From Acidobacteriota bacterium (GTDB lineage Bacteria > Acidobacteriota > Vicinamibacteria > Marinacidobacterales > SMYC01): a DNA stretch of 50,198 nt. This document shows positions 37,064 through 45,725 of this stretch, piece by piece; position 1 is the stretch's first letter, and each line of letters starts with the position of its first letter. The translations under genes were made by a program, and so were the position numbers. The DNA is taken from the NCBI GenBank assembly GCA_004356105.1, contig SMYC01000220.1, positions 1-50,198 on the forward strand, given 5' to 3'. The notes beneath the pieces are model-generated. The model was not told the origin of the DNA, searched no databases, and saw nothing but the letters and a program-made list of their open reading frames with translations.

Positions 37064-37492
37064 CTAGCAATTCTCGCCGTCCCGAGACCATATCGGCAGC
37101 ACGCCAAACTCCGAGAGCTTTCGAGGCGCACCGCCGTCGGGAGGAATGACCGAAATGGCGCCATCGCCTGCGTCGCTGGTATACGCGGGTGAGACGTTGG
37201 CGAGCAAGAAGCTCACTCAGCTTCTCGCCCTCGATGAGCTCCATCGCGATGAAGTGAACGGCATCGACTTCGTCGATCTCGTGAATAGTGGCGATGTGGG
37301 GATGGTGGATCGCAGCGGCCGCTTTCGCCAGAAGCGCGCCCTGCGCGATGCGTCCGACATCAGCTCGGGCGGCAAGACCTTGAGCGCCACTTCCCTGTCG
37401 AGTTTGTTGTCCAGCACCCGGTAGACGACACCCATGCCGCCCCGGCCGAGCTCTTCCTTGATTTCGTAATGGGAGAGGATACGGCGTAACAT
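37064..37492 (-). pseudogene. N-terminal kinase fragment fused to a propeller piece (minus strand)
   Basis: From an ATG at 37492: MLRRILSHYEIKEELGRGGM, GVVYRVLDNKLDREVALKVL, an intact glycine loop and Lys. After one missing base (near TTCTGGCG) it continues AAAAIHHPHIATIHEIDEVD, FIAMELIEGEKLSELLA. The reading then jumps directly to a propeller piece (NVSPAYTSDAGDGAISVIPP, FGVLPIWSRDG) and stops at 37064. Kinase C-lobe and membrane helix are deleted. Confidence 0.7.
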
Positions 37493-37552
37493 TTGAGCTG
37501 AATGTAATGCTCCGGAACGAAGAAAGCCAACGTTGGCTCTCGAGGAGTTTCG

Positions 37553-38707
37553 CTACTCGACGAGACGGTTATAGCGGCGCAAGATCTCTCGCAGCCGTTC
37601 ATGCGGAAGCGCATGGACGGTATAACCCTCCCTTCCCGTCATCGTCTCCGCCGCCACGAGCGCGTTCACGACAGCCTCTTCCGTGGCTTCGACCGTCGCG
37701 CCGAAAAGGGGCGTGAGCTCGGAGTTTCCGAGCATCTTGAGATCGTAGAGACCACCTTCCTCGGTGCCAATGTCTTTGTGGGCGGTCGAAAAGGCTAGGA
37801 AGATATCGCCCGAACCGTTAGTCGCAATGCTGCCATTGCGGCCGAGCCCGAGGCTCGCGCGCTTCGCGATGCGTTTGAGCTGGTGCGGGAGGACGGGAGC
37901 GTCCGTGGCGATAACAATAATAATAGAGCCATCGCCATCGAGTCGGTCGCCTGGTGAGCGCCTTTCCGGCATCAAGTCAGTGATCTCCCGCCCTACCGGA
38001 ACACCGGCGATCCGGAGCTGGGAGCGCACGCCATAGTTCGCTTGGACCAGCACGCCCACGGTGAAATCGCCGTGCTCCGTTTTCACGAGCCGGGAAGAGG
38101 TTCCGATCCCCGCTTTGAACTGATAGGCCCGCATCCCGGTGCCACCGCCCACCGAGCCTTCTTCGACTGGCCCCGCGGACGCGGTCTCGATCGCCTGGAA
38201 GACGTGCTCGGGCTTCACGTGAAAACCGTTGATGTCGTTGAGCCCGCCATCCCACGTCTCCGCGACCACCGGAAGGCTCCAGTTCAGGCCCTCGACATTG
38301 CGGACCGACCATTCGATGACAGCCTGATGTACGGTGCCCACGCTATGCGTGTTCGTGATGGCGACGGGCCCTTCGAGGATGCCCGACTCTTCGATCCACG
38401 TTGTCCCCGTCATCTCGCCATCGGCGTTCAGCGTGAACCACGCGGCAAAGACTTGATTCTTGTTCCCTTTTCCTTGGGGGAGCACCACGGTCACGCCAGT
38501 GCGGACCGCTTCGCCGGAGATGAGAGTCGTGTGCCCGACCTGAACGCCGCCGACATCGGTGATCGCGTTCAAAGGCCCCGGCGTTCCGTCGAAAGGCACA
38601 CCGAGATCACGCGCCCGCGGTTTCGCGTCCGCCTGGACCGCGAGTAACGCGAGAAGCATCGTCATCGCTGTCATGATTTTCGAGAGGTTACCACGAGGAG
38701 GTGACAT
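37553..38707 (-). CDS. P1-family (DmpA-type) aminopeptidase
   Basis: Up to 384 residues with a signal peptide (MTAMTMLLALLAVQADA; ATG at 38674, with an in-frame ATG at 38707). LGVPFDGTPGPLNAITDVGG, VQVGHTTLI, GTGMRAYQFKAGIGTSSR and DGDGSIIIVIATDAPVLP are diagnostic for the DmpA/P1 family. Ser261 (numbered from 38707) is the expected nucleophile exposed by self-cleavage into two subunits (family knowledge). Members release N-terminal residues from peptides, including D-amino acids and beta-peptides. Confidence 0.92.
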   Translation of the reverse strand: MSPPRGNLSKIMTAMTMLLALLAVQADAKPRARDLGVPFDGTPGPLNAITDVGGVQVGHTTLISGEAVRTGVTVVLPQGKGNKNQVFAAWFTLNADGEMTGTTWIEESGILEGPVAITNTHSVGTVHQAVIEWSVRNVEGLNWSLPVVAETWDGGLNDINGFHVKPEHVFQAIETASAGPVEEGSVGGGTGMRAYQFKAGIGTSSRLVKTEHGDFTVGVLVQANYGVRSQLRIAGVPVGREITDLMPERRSPGDRLDGDGSIIIVIATDAPVLPHQLKRIAKRASLGLGRNGSIATNGSGDIFLAFSTAHKDIGTEEGGLYDLKMLGNSELTPLFGATVEATEEAVVNALVAAETMTGREGYTVHALPHERLREILRRYNRLVE

Positions 38708-38930
38708 AAAAAGGCGTGCCTTCGAGATATCTGATTCTGAGAGAGAGATTCACGAACGCGTAGATATGCACCTCTAGGAACGGCGCGCGCTGTTGGGTGG
38801 GCATTCCGGAGGTGTGGGACGCAATGTCGACCTCGACCCGAAATCCGTCGAGGTCCCCCTGTATGCGGCCCGGCTTGCCCGTGATCGGCTGCAACGACAG
38901 GCCGAGCTCGGTCGCCACAGACTCCCACAT
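38688..38930 (-). pseudogene. Unrecognised N-terminal scrap
   Basis: MWESVATELGLSLQPITGKP, GRIQGDLDGFRVEVDI, HTSGMPTQQRAPFLEVHIYA reads like a real domain of a hypothetical envelope protein, but an in-frame stop lies just upstream and no partner sequence follows. It overlaps the start region of the P1 peptidase gene. Low confidence. Confidence 0.35.
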
Positions 38931-38994
38931 GCGCGCGCCGCACGGCTACTTCCAGACATACCACATCGATACTCACCACGCGCGGCTCGACTCT

Positions 38995-39240
38995 TTAGCG
39001 GGAACCGCAAGCGGTATCCCAACCGAAGCCGAGACCATCGAGAGCTATTGCCGGCACACCGGACGCAGCGAGATAGCGGACTGGCCGTACTACATGGCGT
39101 TTTCGATGTTCCGGCTCGCCGGGATCGCCCAAGGTGTCTACAAGCGCGGCTTGGACGGCAATGCGAGCTCGCCGCGCGCGCTCGAGATGGGAAAGAAGGT
39201 CGAAGCGCTCAGCAATACCGCGTGGGCGCTCATCGAATAG
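38995..39240 (+). pseudogene. C-terminal fragment of a phosphotransferase (APH-like) protein
   Basis: The frame reads LAGTASGIPTEAETIESYCR, HTGRSEIADWPYYMAFSMFR, LAGIAQGVYKRGLDGNASS and stops at 39238. This matches the C-terminal helices of aminoglycoside-phosphotransferase-like proteins often found with acyl-CoA dehydrogenases. The ATP-binding and catalytic N-terminal two-thirds is missing. Confidence 0.7.
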
Positions 39241-39281
39241 CGAACGGTAAAAATGCTAACATCCTGCGCGAGCGGAGGAGG

Positions 39282-39407
39282 ATGTCCTTGCGTTCTCGAG
39301 TTTGGTTTCTACGCCTCCCGGCTGGAACCATCCGACCGATCTCTTATACGCACAGTTCGCAGGCCTTGCTGGGCCGCGCGCTGTCGGATAGGCTGGCAAC
39401 GCGATGA
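39282..39407 (+). CDS. 41-codon leader ORF translationally coupled to the GNAT gene
   Basis: The ATG at 39282 has GGAGGAGG immediately upstream (39273-39280) and a TAACAT box at 39257-39262. The frame (MSLRSRVWFLRLPAGT...) ends with the TGA of an ATGA overlap with the acetyltransferase start at 39404. It may be a coupling leader peptide or a small remnant; I do not recognise the sequence. Confidence 0.4.
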   Translation: MSLRSRVWFLRLPAGTIRPISYTHSSQALLGRALSDRLATR

Positions 39408-40204
39408 TCGAGGTCGTGGAAGCAACTTCAGCCGACAATCTTGCCGACCTGCGTCGAGGCTACCTGGCCTCACTCACCGCTCCCCTCGATGGTATGTGGG
39501 AAGCGTTCGCCGCTATGAGTCGCCAGCTGGAAATCCGGTCCGCGGGGGAGCGGGCGGGCTACGTCTCTCTCAATGACGCGGGCCAGCTCCTTCAGTTCCA
39601 CGTCGCGGCGCCTTTCGAGAGCGCCGCAGCGAAGCTCTTCGCGACGGTCGTCGCGCGTGACGAGGTGAAGGGCGCAATGGTCAGCACCGCCGATCCTCTC
39701 TTCCTGGGGCTTTGCCTCGACGTCCAGAAGGCGCTAAGAGTGCACACCTTCCTGTACCGGGACCATCATCGCGGCAAGGTGGCACTCGAGGGGGGCGCGG
39801 AGGCGTCCTTCGACGTCGTCGAGTCCAGCGAGCTCGAGGCGATCGCCGAGCTTCAGCGCGACAGCCTCGACCAGGACCCGGGCGACTGGCTCGTCGGTTA
39901 TCTCGAGCGCCTGATCGGGCGGCGCGAGCTCTATGCCCTGCGCCTCGAGGGGGAGATCTTGGGGACCGGTGAGGCGCGGGTGAGCGAGACCCAGCCGCCT
40001 TTCGTCGACCTGGGAGTCATCACAGTGCGTCGTCACCGAGGGCAGGGAGTTGCGCCACACGTCCTGGGGCGGCTCAAGCAGCGCTGCTACGAGCGTGAGC
40101 TCGTGCCGATCTGCTCGACCACGGTGGAGAACGCCTGGGCGAGGCGGGCGATCGCGAAGGCCGGCTTCGTCAGTGGGCACCGGATCCTGGAGGTCGGGTT
40201 CTGA
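39404..40204 (+). CDS. GNAT-family N-acetyltransferase
   Basis: 266 residues. The C-terminal half is a GNAT fold with the acetyl-CoA pyrophosphate loop VRRHRGQGVAPHVLGRLKQR and the following NAWARRAIAKAGFVSGHRI. The N-terminal half is a diverged second GNAT-like unit (LLQFHVAAPFESAAAKLFAT, GAMVSTADPLFLGLCLDV). The substrate is unknown. It overlaps the upstream 41-codon ORF by 4 bp. Confidence 0.85.
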   Translation: MIEVVEATSADNLADLRRGYLASLTAPLDGMWEAFAAMSRQLEIRSAGERAGYVSLNDAGQLLQFHVAAPFESAAAKLFATVVARDEVKGAMVSTADPLFLGLCLDVQKALRVHTFLYRDHHRGKVALEGGAEASFDVVESSELEAIAELQRDSLDQDPGDWLVGYLERLIGRRELYALRLEGEILGTGEARVSETQPPFVDLGVITVRRHRGQGVAPHVLGRLKQRCYERELVPICSTTVENAWARRAIAKAGFVSGHRILEVGF

Positions 40205-40338
40205 CTTTGGCCGTAGGGTCAATAGACTCGAACGCGCTCCCGCATAGCGGTTTTGGCAGGCGAGTTCTTGGCGGTCGGGTCGCTTGAAACAAAGGTCCGC
40301 TGTCCAGTAGGTGCTCCCAGTTCTCGAGAGGAGACGCG

Positions 40339-40445
40339 ATGGACTGGAAGACTATGCTGGCCTACATCACAGGATCGGATGACCAAGGAGTTGCTCTCGC
40401 GGAATGAGCAACTTGTGGCCGATACTACTACCGGGAAGCCGCATG
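40339..40445 (+). pseudogene. N-terminal remnant of an IS transposase
   Basis: An ATG at 40339 behind a GGAG gives MDWKTMLAYITGSDDQ and a stop at 40405. In another frame the family sequence continues as KELLSRNEQLVAD. The MxWKTLLAYITGSVDxELLLRNEYL pattern is the N-terminus of integrase-core transposases. Only about 35 codons remain. The 130 bp between the GNAT stop and this piece shows nothing else. Confidence 0.6.
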
Positions 40446-40460
40446 AGTTTCTTGACCTGA

Positions 40461-40740
40461 CGAGCTTTCGAAGCGATAGAACAGAAGCTGTATAGGCATT
40501 AACTGTGAAGCATTGCCTCGCTTCTGTGTATAAAGCCTGTACGTCATCAGGCAGCGAGGCAACATCATTGGAAGGCAGAGGACTGGGCACTTGTTTGCCG
40601 TCATGGAAGAAAGTAGGTCCACCACAAAGGGGACAGATTCTGATGTCCGCTGCTGGTGGTTTATTCTGCTCTTCGGTTTGCCCTCCGCTATTCGATGCCA
40701 CTTTGTTGCTGCAAAAGCCACACCGGAAGGAGTAAAGCCT
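40461..40740 (-). pseudogene. DUF4145-like zinc-ribbon protein fragment
   Basis: The minus strand encodes YSFRCGFCSNKVASNSG, RICPLCGGPTFFHDGKQVPS and DDVQALYTEARQCFTVNAYT, then ASVLSLRKL before the match is lost. This is the N-terminal zinc-ribbon and helical part of DUF4145 proteins, which are often found in defence and restriction contexts. No start codon is at the expected place and the C-terminal half is gone. Confidence 0.65.
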
Positions 40741-40752
40741 TAGTGTCGAGTA

Positions 40753-41397
40753 TTGTCTCCAAGGCGGAAGGATGGTAGGGATAAACATGGACGCCAATTT
40801 ATCAGCTACGCTTCTTGCTGGGAAATCATCACTGGATGTCGTGTCCGCTCCGTCTCCAATTCGGAGTCTATCGATCTTAGCGCTCGCGGAACAGGAGGTG
40901 CCTATAAAAGAGGTAATACCAAATATTGGTGGATTCGCGACAGCATCAATGGGCGGGAATACCACGAGTCAACAAGGTCGACCAAATATGACGTTGCTGT
41001 AAGCACGCTCCGGCGGCGGCAAGTCCAGCGCGAGAGTTTACCGCCTGAGATGTTTCCTTACCCAGACTTTGAAGAAATGGTGAGGGCATATGCTATTAGA
41101 TCGGCCAAAAGATGGCTCCCTGCAATGAAGTCAAAAATAAAGAAACTTGCGAGATTCTTTGGACGTGACGATCCAAGCCGGATCACGCTGGTAGAAATTC
41201 GGGCGTATAGGAATCGTCGGCGCAAGCAAGGAGCCGCAATCACAACCATCAATTCGGAGGTCTCGACGTTGTCAGGACTACTCCGTGCGGCTGAAATCGA
41301 GGGCTTAATCGCACGAAGACCAGTGCTTCCCAAACCGATTCCGAAGACGGGTGCAAGAAGAAAAAGAAAAAAGAGCAACAGTATCGCTACGCTTTGA
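40753..41397 (+). pseudogene. Tyrosine recombinase lacking its catalytic domain
   Basis: From about 40880, ARGTGGAYKRGNTKYWWIRD, SINGREYHESTRSTKYDVA is the AP2-like arm-binding domain of phage/ICE-type integrases. RWLPAMKSKIKKLARFFGRD, PSRITLVEIRAYRNRRRKQG, TINSEVSTLSGLLRAAE is the SAM-like core-binding domain. The frame ends in a basic tail before any R..HxxR..Y catalytic region. It is AT-richer than its neighbours, which fits acquired DNA. A TTG at 40753 opens the frame, but the first 40 codons look unrelated. Confidence 0.75.
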
Positions 41398-41578
41398 GCG
41401 AGTTTCAACCTAAACTGCTACCTCGCGCCCAAGCGGTGCCGCCTGGCCCGGTAGCCCCGTGTCTTTCGAGGCAATCCTCGCCGGTCCCGTTCCGCATCAC
41501 GCGCCGCGATGATGTCGCGGCAAGAGCTTCCAGGCGTTCCACCTCAGGATGCCATCAAGTCGACGCGTCACACCCTGC

Positions 41579-41607
41579 TTGCCCACTACCCGACACTGTC
41601 GTAACAT
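41579..41607 (+). promoter_or_regulatory. Kinase promoter module, copy 1
   Basis: -35 TTGCCC (41579-41584), 17-bp spacer that starts ACTACCC and ends TGTCG, -10 TAACAT (41602-41607). The kinase ATG is at 41620, after 12 nt, so transcription would begin about 5 nt before it. The same layout recurs at 49989 and, without the ATG, at 49031. The rest of 41398-41578 contains only a small CCGCGA/TCGCGG hairpin. Confidence 0.7.
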
Positions 41608-41619
41608 CGTCGCGCTGAC

Positions 41620-44367
41620 ATGTCACTCTCACCCGGCACGAAACTCGACCACTACGAGATCCTCGAGCCCATTGGCAAAGGCGGGATGGGAGACGTTTAT
41701 CGGGCACGCGACGGAAAGCTCGGCCGGGATGTGGCGATCAAGGTCCTGCCCGACGAGTTCGCCAAAGATGAACAACGCCTGAGACGATTTCAGCGGGAGG
41801 CAAAAGTTCTCGCGTCTCTCAATCATCCGAACATAGCCGCGATCTACGGCTTGGAGCAGTCGGACGACACGCACTACCTCGTCCTCGAGCTCGTTCCTGG
41901 AGAGACTCTGGCAGCGCGGATTGCACGAGGTCCGATTCCCGTAACCGAGGCTCTGCAAATCGCCATCAAGGTCGCCGAGGCCGTCGAGGAAGCGCACGAG
42001 CGAGGGATCGTTCATCGCGATCTCAAGCCGGCCAACATCATGCTCACCCCGGATGGCAAGGTGAAGGTCCTCGACTTTGGTTTGGCGAAAGCGTTCGTAG
42101 AAGAGACCCCGGGTGCCGACGACTCGATGTCACCGACACTCACGCGCGACGCGACCCGTATGGGGATGATTCTCGGGACCGCGGCCTACATGAGCCCGGA
42201 GCAAGCGAAGGGTAAGGAGGTCGACAAGAGGACGGACATCTGGGCCTTCGGTACCGTGTTGTTCGAGATGCTTTCCGGCCGGCGCGCGTTCGCAGGCGAG
42301 GACGTGTCGGAGACGCTCGCGTTCGTGTTGACCAAAGAGCTGGCTTGGCAGTTGCTCCCTGCCACAACGCCGGCCGCGGTCACGCAACTATTGCGGCGCT
42401 CGGTCGAGCGGGATCAGAAGCGCCGCCTCCGCGACATTGGCGAAGCTCGGGTCGCGATCGAGGATGCATTGGCCCAGCCGTCAGACGTGGTCGAGATGCA
42501 GCAGGCAGCGCCGGGCTCTCCGGCGCACAGGATCCTCCCATGGGCAGTGACCACCCTCAGCCTGGTCGCCGTCATCGGATTTTGGACGACGCGTGAGCCC
42601 ATGCAAGAAATCAACGGTATGCCCCACACGGCAGCTCGGTTCTCAATCGAGCTCCCCTCGGAACAGCGTGTGGCGCTGGACATGGACGAGCCGCTGCTAG
42701 AGATATCCAGAGACGGCAAGACGCTCGCCTGGATAGGCGGCGCGGTGAAGCCTCAACGCCGTATCTACATGAGGGCCATCGATGAGCTCGAAGTGCGGCC
42801 GATACCGGGAACCGAAGGTGTGGAGAACGCCTTGCTTGTGTTCTCACCCGATGGTCGCGAGGTGGCGTTCAAGCGAAACAACAGCTTGTGGAAGATCCCT
42901 ATAGAGGGTGGGGTCGCTTCAGAGATCTTTCGGGAGAGCGGGGCTTTCATCTGGACGGCCGAATGGGCGCAAAGTGGATCGATAATCTTGGGTCTCGCAT
43001 ATTCCGGACTCTTCCGAGTATCCGATAGCGGAGGCCCAGCCGAACCTTTGACGACTCTGGACGTGGAGAGCGGTGACTTCAACCACGGCCGTGGGCAGAT
43101 GCTTCCCGGAGAACGGGGGCTTCTCTTCAATGTTGGGACAGGCAACCTCTGGAATTCTCACATAGAGGTGCTCGCTCTCGACACCGGTGAGCGCCGCGTA
43201 CTGATCGAAGACGCCGACGTGGCCAGATATGTGCCAAGTGGTCACATTGTCTTCGTGCGGGACGGGACCGTCTTTGGCGTGGCGTTCGATCTCGAGCGTC
43301 TCGAGGTCGTCGGGCCTGAGACGCCTCTCATCGCTAACGTTCAGATGGACATTGTCGCGGCTATTGCCGGCGCGTTCGCCATTTCCGATAACGGCACGCT
43401 CGTCTACGTCCCCGAAGGACAAGGCTTCGGCGAAAGGCGATTGGCGTGGGTGGATCGCGACGGCGGAACCCAGTCGCTCGAACTGCCGGCTGGAGATTAC
43501 CAGTGGCCGAGGCTGTCCCCAGATGGAACGCAGATAGCCATGGTCCGCAACCAAGGGCGCGTGCATCATGTCTACCTCTATGACCTCGACCGCGATGTGC
43601 TCACTCGGTTTACTTCCGAAGGGACCTGGAACTGGGCTCCCGTTTGGAGCCCGGACGCCTCGCGTATCGCTTTTCAATCGAACCGTGCGGGCCAATGGAA
43701 CGTTTTTACACAAGCTGTGACGGGCGATTCGTCTACGCTGCCGCTTCATCGAAGCCCCAACATTCAATTTCCGTTGTCGTGGACGCTGGACGGAAATCTA
43801 CTCGCCTTCACGGAGCATGCGAACCGCGCCGCGGATGGCCGCGGCAATTTCAAGGTGTGGCTCCTACCCATGGACGACGAAACCCCGGAGCCCTTCGAGG
43901 TTACCCCGGGTGAACTGTTCGCGCCAGACGCAAGTTTCCATCCGAAAGGCGGCTGGCTCGCCTACGCATCGCGCGAGGATGGCCAGTGGGAGATCTACAT
44001 CCAGGAAATCGTTCTCGACCAAACGGGGTCCGGGCTAAAGAGAAAAATATCGCCCGACGGTGGAATCGAACCTGTATGGGCCCGCGATGGACGGGAGCTC
44101 TTCTATCGAAGCGTGGACGGGACAGAGCTTCTGTCCGCCTCCATCCGCACCGAGCCCGAACTCGAGATAGGAACCGTGTCTGTTGTTCTCGATGGGCTTC
44201 GGTTACCGGCACCGGGTTGGCAGAGCACCCGCGGCGCTTATGACGTCTCACCTGACGGCAAGAGATTTCTGATCGTCCAGGAGGACGAGTTTCCCGAAAC
44301 CATGGAGCTCGTCGTGATCCTCAACTGGGACGAAGAGTTAAAAAGGCTCGTCCCTAGGGACAACTGA
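41620..44367 (+). CDS. Membrane Ser/Thr protein kinase with TolB/WD40-like propeller (intact)
   Basis: 915 residues. Kinase: MSLSPGTKLDHYEI start, glycine loop GKGGMGDVY (19-27), Lys41, HRD at 132-134, DFG at 152-154, AAYMSPEQAKGK. One membrane helix lies at about 306-323 (PWAVTTLSLVAVIGFW). The extracytoplasmic part is two TolB-like propellers with SPDG/SPDA motifs, ending FLIVQEDEFPETMELVVILN, WDEELKRLVPRDN. It is the only complete, uninterrupted member of the family in the window and serves as the template for recognising the debris. No ribosome site is present; the predicted leader is about 5 nt. Substrate unknown. Confidence 0.95.
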   Translation: MSLSPGTKLDHYEILEPIGKGGMGDVYRARDGKLGRDVAIKVLPDEFAKDEQRLRRFQREAKVLASLNHPNIAAIYGLEQSDDTHYLVLELVPGETLAARIARGPIPVTEALQIAIKVAEAVEEAHERGIVHRDLKPANIMLTPDGKVKVLDFGLAKAFVEETPGADDSMSPTLTRDATRMGMILGTAAYMSPEQAKGKEVDKRTDIWAFGTVLFEMLSGRRAFAGEDVSETLAFVLTKELAWQLLPATTPAAVTQLLRRSVERDQKRRLRDIGEARVAIEDALAQPSDVVEMQQAAPGSPAHRILPWAVTTLSLVAVIGFWTTREPMQEINGMPHTAARFSIELPSEQRVALDMDEPLLEISRDGKTLAWIGGAVKPQRRIYMRAIDELEVRPIPGTEGVENALLVFSPDGREVAFKRNNSLWKIPIEGGVASEIFRESGAFIWTAEWAQSGSIILGLAYSGLFRVSDSGGPAEPLTTLDVESGDFNHGRGQMLPGERGLLFNVGTGNLWNSHIEVLALDTGERRVLIEDADVARYVPSGHIVFVRDGTVFGVAFDLERLEVVGPETPLIANVQMDIVAAIAGAFAISDNGTLVYVPEGQGFGERRLAWVDRDGGTQSLELPAGDYQWPRLSPDGTQIAMVRNQGRVHHVYLYDLDRDVLTRFTSEGTWNWAPVWSPDASRIAFQSNRAGQWNVFTQAVTGDSSTLPLHRSPNIQFPLSWTLDGNLLAFTEHANRAADGRGNFKVWLLPMDDETPEPFEVTPGELFAPDASFHPKGGWLAYASREDGQWEIYIQEIVLDQTGSGLKRKISPDGGIEPVWARDGRELFYRSVDGTELLSASIRTEPELEIGTVSVVLDGLRLPAPGWQSTRGAYDVSPDGKRFLIVQEDEFPETMELVVILNWDEELKRLVPRDN

Positions 44368-44375
44368 CCACACCA

Positions 44376-45116
44376 CTATCGAAGCTTTCGAATCAGGGCG
44401 GCGATCAAAGGAGCTGGCTGTCCGCGAAGAAAACTCTCGAGGCCGCGAACAAGACTTTTCTGGAGACGGGTGACGGCTGCGTAAACGTCGCCCGCTCCCT
44501 GCGTTAAAGAGAAATCACATGCCGACTCACGCAATGGTGTCCCGACGAGATTCGTGAGCAGCCCTTCCGCGTTCATTCCGCCGTCGACTTCCGTTCCGAG
44601 GGCCATGAGTGTCGCTAGGTCCAGCTCGCTTTCTTGATCGAACAACCAAAAAAGATCATAGAGGTCCTTTTCGCTCCCCCGGCTGACCAGCGTCGCCGCT
44701 TTCATCTTTAAGAGCGTCTTCAAATCCGCCACGAACACACCGTCGTCGGCCATAGCACCCGAGCCGATCTCGAACAGATTCGCGTCCAATACGACTTGGG
44801 CGGTGAAGTCATGACCGTCTAGATGGCAAGTCGCATGATAAAAGTGAGCCGTCGTTCGTTCGTCGCCCAAAGTGGCTCCGATATCCCGCAGTGATTTCAC
44901 AGCAAGCACCGCGGCCTTTTGAGACAGGTCGTCTTCGGTGAACAAATCAAGGTCGTCCGAGCGACGGTGCGCTGCGTAGTAGCCGGCCAGGGCCGTTCCG
45001 CCCACCAACATACAGCCGGATAGTCCGCTCGAGAATACGTGGGTGAGGGCACGGTGCAGCGGGGTCGGTAAGACGTCCGCGGCTAGGCGGCTTTCTGGCT
45101 TTTGTTCCAGGCCCAT
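44376..45116 (-). CDS. AbiEii-type nucleotidyltransferase toxin
   Basis: 246 residues with the polymerase-beta-like motifs of the AbiEii/AbiGii family: GGTALAG at 39-45, RRSDDLDL at 51-58 (metal-binding Asp residues), LKMKAATLVSRGSEKDLYDL near 136. These toxins transfer nucleotides to tRNA or other targets and cause growth arrest (family knowledge). The start lies inside the 3' end of the XRE gene (34-bp overlap), so expression is coupled to the partner. It is tail to tail with the kinase gene. Confidence 0.88.
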   Translation of the reverse strand: MGLEQKPESRLAADVLPTPLHRALTHVFSSGLSGCMLVGGTALAGYYAAHRRSDDLDLFTEDDLSQKAAVLAVKSLRDIGATLGDERTTAHFYHATCHLDGHDFTAQVVLDANLFEIGSGAMADDGVFVADLKTLLKMKAATLVSRGSEKDLYDLFWLFDQESELDLATLMALGTEVDGGMNAEGLLTNLVGTPLRESACDFSLTQGAGDVYAAVTRLQKSLVRGLESFLRGQPAPLIAALIRKLR

Positions 45117-45553
45117 AGAGTCTCCAGCTCTCGCCGCCTCGCGGGATGAATGTGTTTCTTGTAGCTCGGGAAATTCTTCCAGACCGATTTGCCGAGCGAC
45201 TTTTCGGCTGCGAATAGGCCATAGACTTCGACGAAGCGGCCGATCGCCCTGGGATCGGAAGCGTTCAACGCGATCGCAAAGTCATCGAGGTCTGGGTACA
45301 GGCGATCCCAGATTAACGCAGCCCGCAGTCGTGCGAGCACGGCAGGCTGGAAGCACGGAAGCGGCTCGACCAACACTTCTACCGAAACACCGAGCACCTT
45401 GCTGAGGCGCAGCAAGTGCCGGCTCTGAAGGTTGGCATCTTGGTGTTGAAACCACAAGGAAACCGCCTGCCGGCTAACGCCAACGCGACGCGCGAGCTCC
45501 GAGTGGGACATGTCTCTGGCCTTGAGAAACGCTTCCAGAGTCCGGGCGTGCAA
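45083..45553 (-). CDS. XRE-family antitoxin partner of AbiEii
   Basis: 156 residues from a TTG at 45553 (an ATG at MSHSELARR is an alternative). Residues 4-62 are an XRE helix-turn-helix (SELARRVGVSRQAVSLWFQH); the C-terminal half is an unfamiliar helical domain (LIWDRLYPDLDDFAIALNAS, FPSYKKHIHPARRRELETLW). In the classical AbiE pair the antitoxin AbiEi has a winged helix; here an XRE protein takes that place. Its operator candidate is 28 bp upstream. Confidence 0.85.
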   Translation of the reverse strand: MHARTLEAFLKARDMSHSELARRVGVSRQAVSLWFQHQDANLQSRHLLRLSKVLGVSVEVLVEPLPCFQPAVLARLRAALIWDRLYPDLDDFAIALNASDPRAIGRFVEVYGLFAAEKSLGKSVWKNFPSYKKHIHPARRRELETLWAWNKSQKAA

Positions 45554-45580
45554 TAGGGCATGCTAGCAGTGGTTTGCCTA

Positions 45581-45602
45581 TTTGTCCAGTATACTTGACA
45601 AA
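45581..45602 (-). promoter_or_regulatory. Operator/-10 region of the XRE-AbiEii operon
   Basis: TTTGTC (45581-45586) and GACAAA (45597-45602) form a perfect inverted repeat with a 10-bp centre that contains TATACT on the minus strand (45588-45593). Repressor binding would cover the -10. Confidence 0.6.
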
Positions 45603-45725
45603 CATGAGAACCTAAAGCCTTGAGCTCAGCTCAATAAGGATGACTCAGGAGACCCAGGCGACGCATCGAGCTTCGAATGCGTTGACCAGCTGTGAGTTAC
45701 ACTGCGTTCGGACAAGGAGGTCGTC

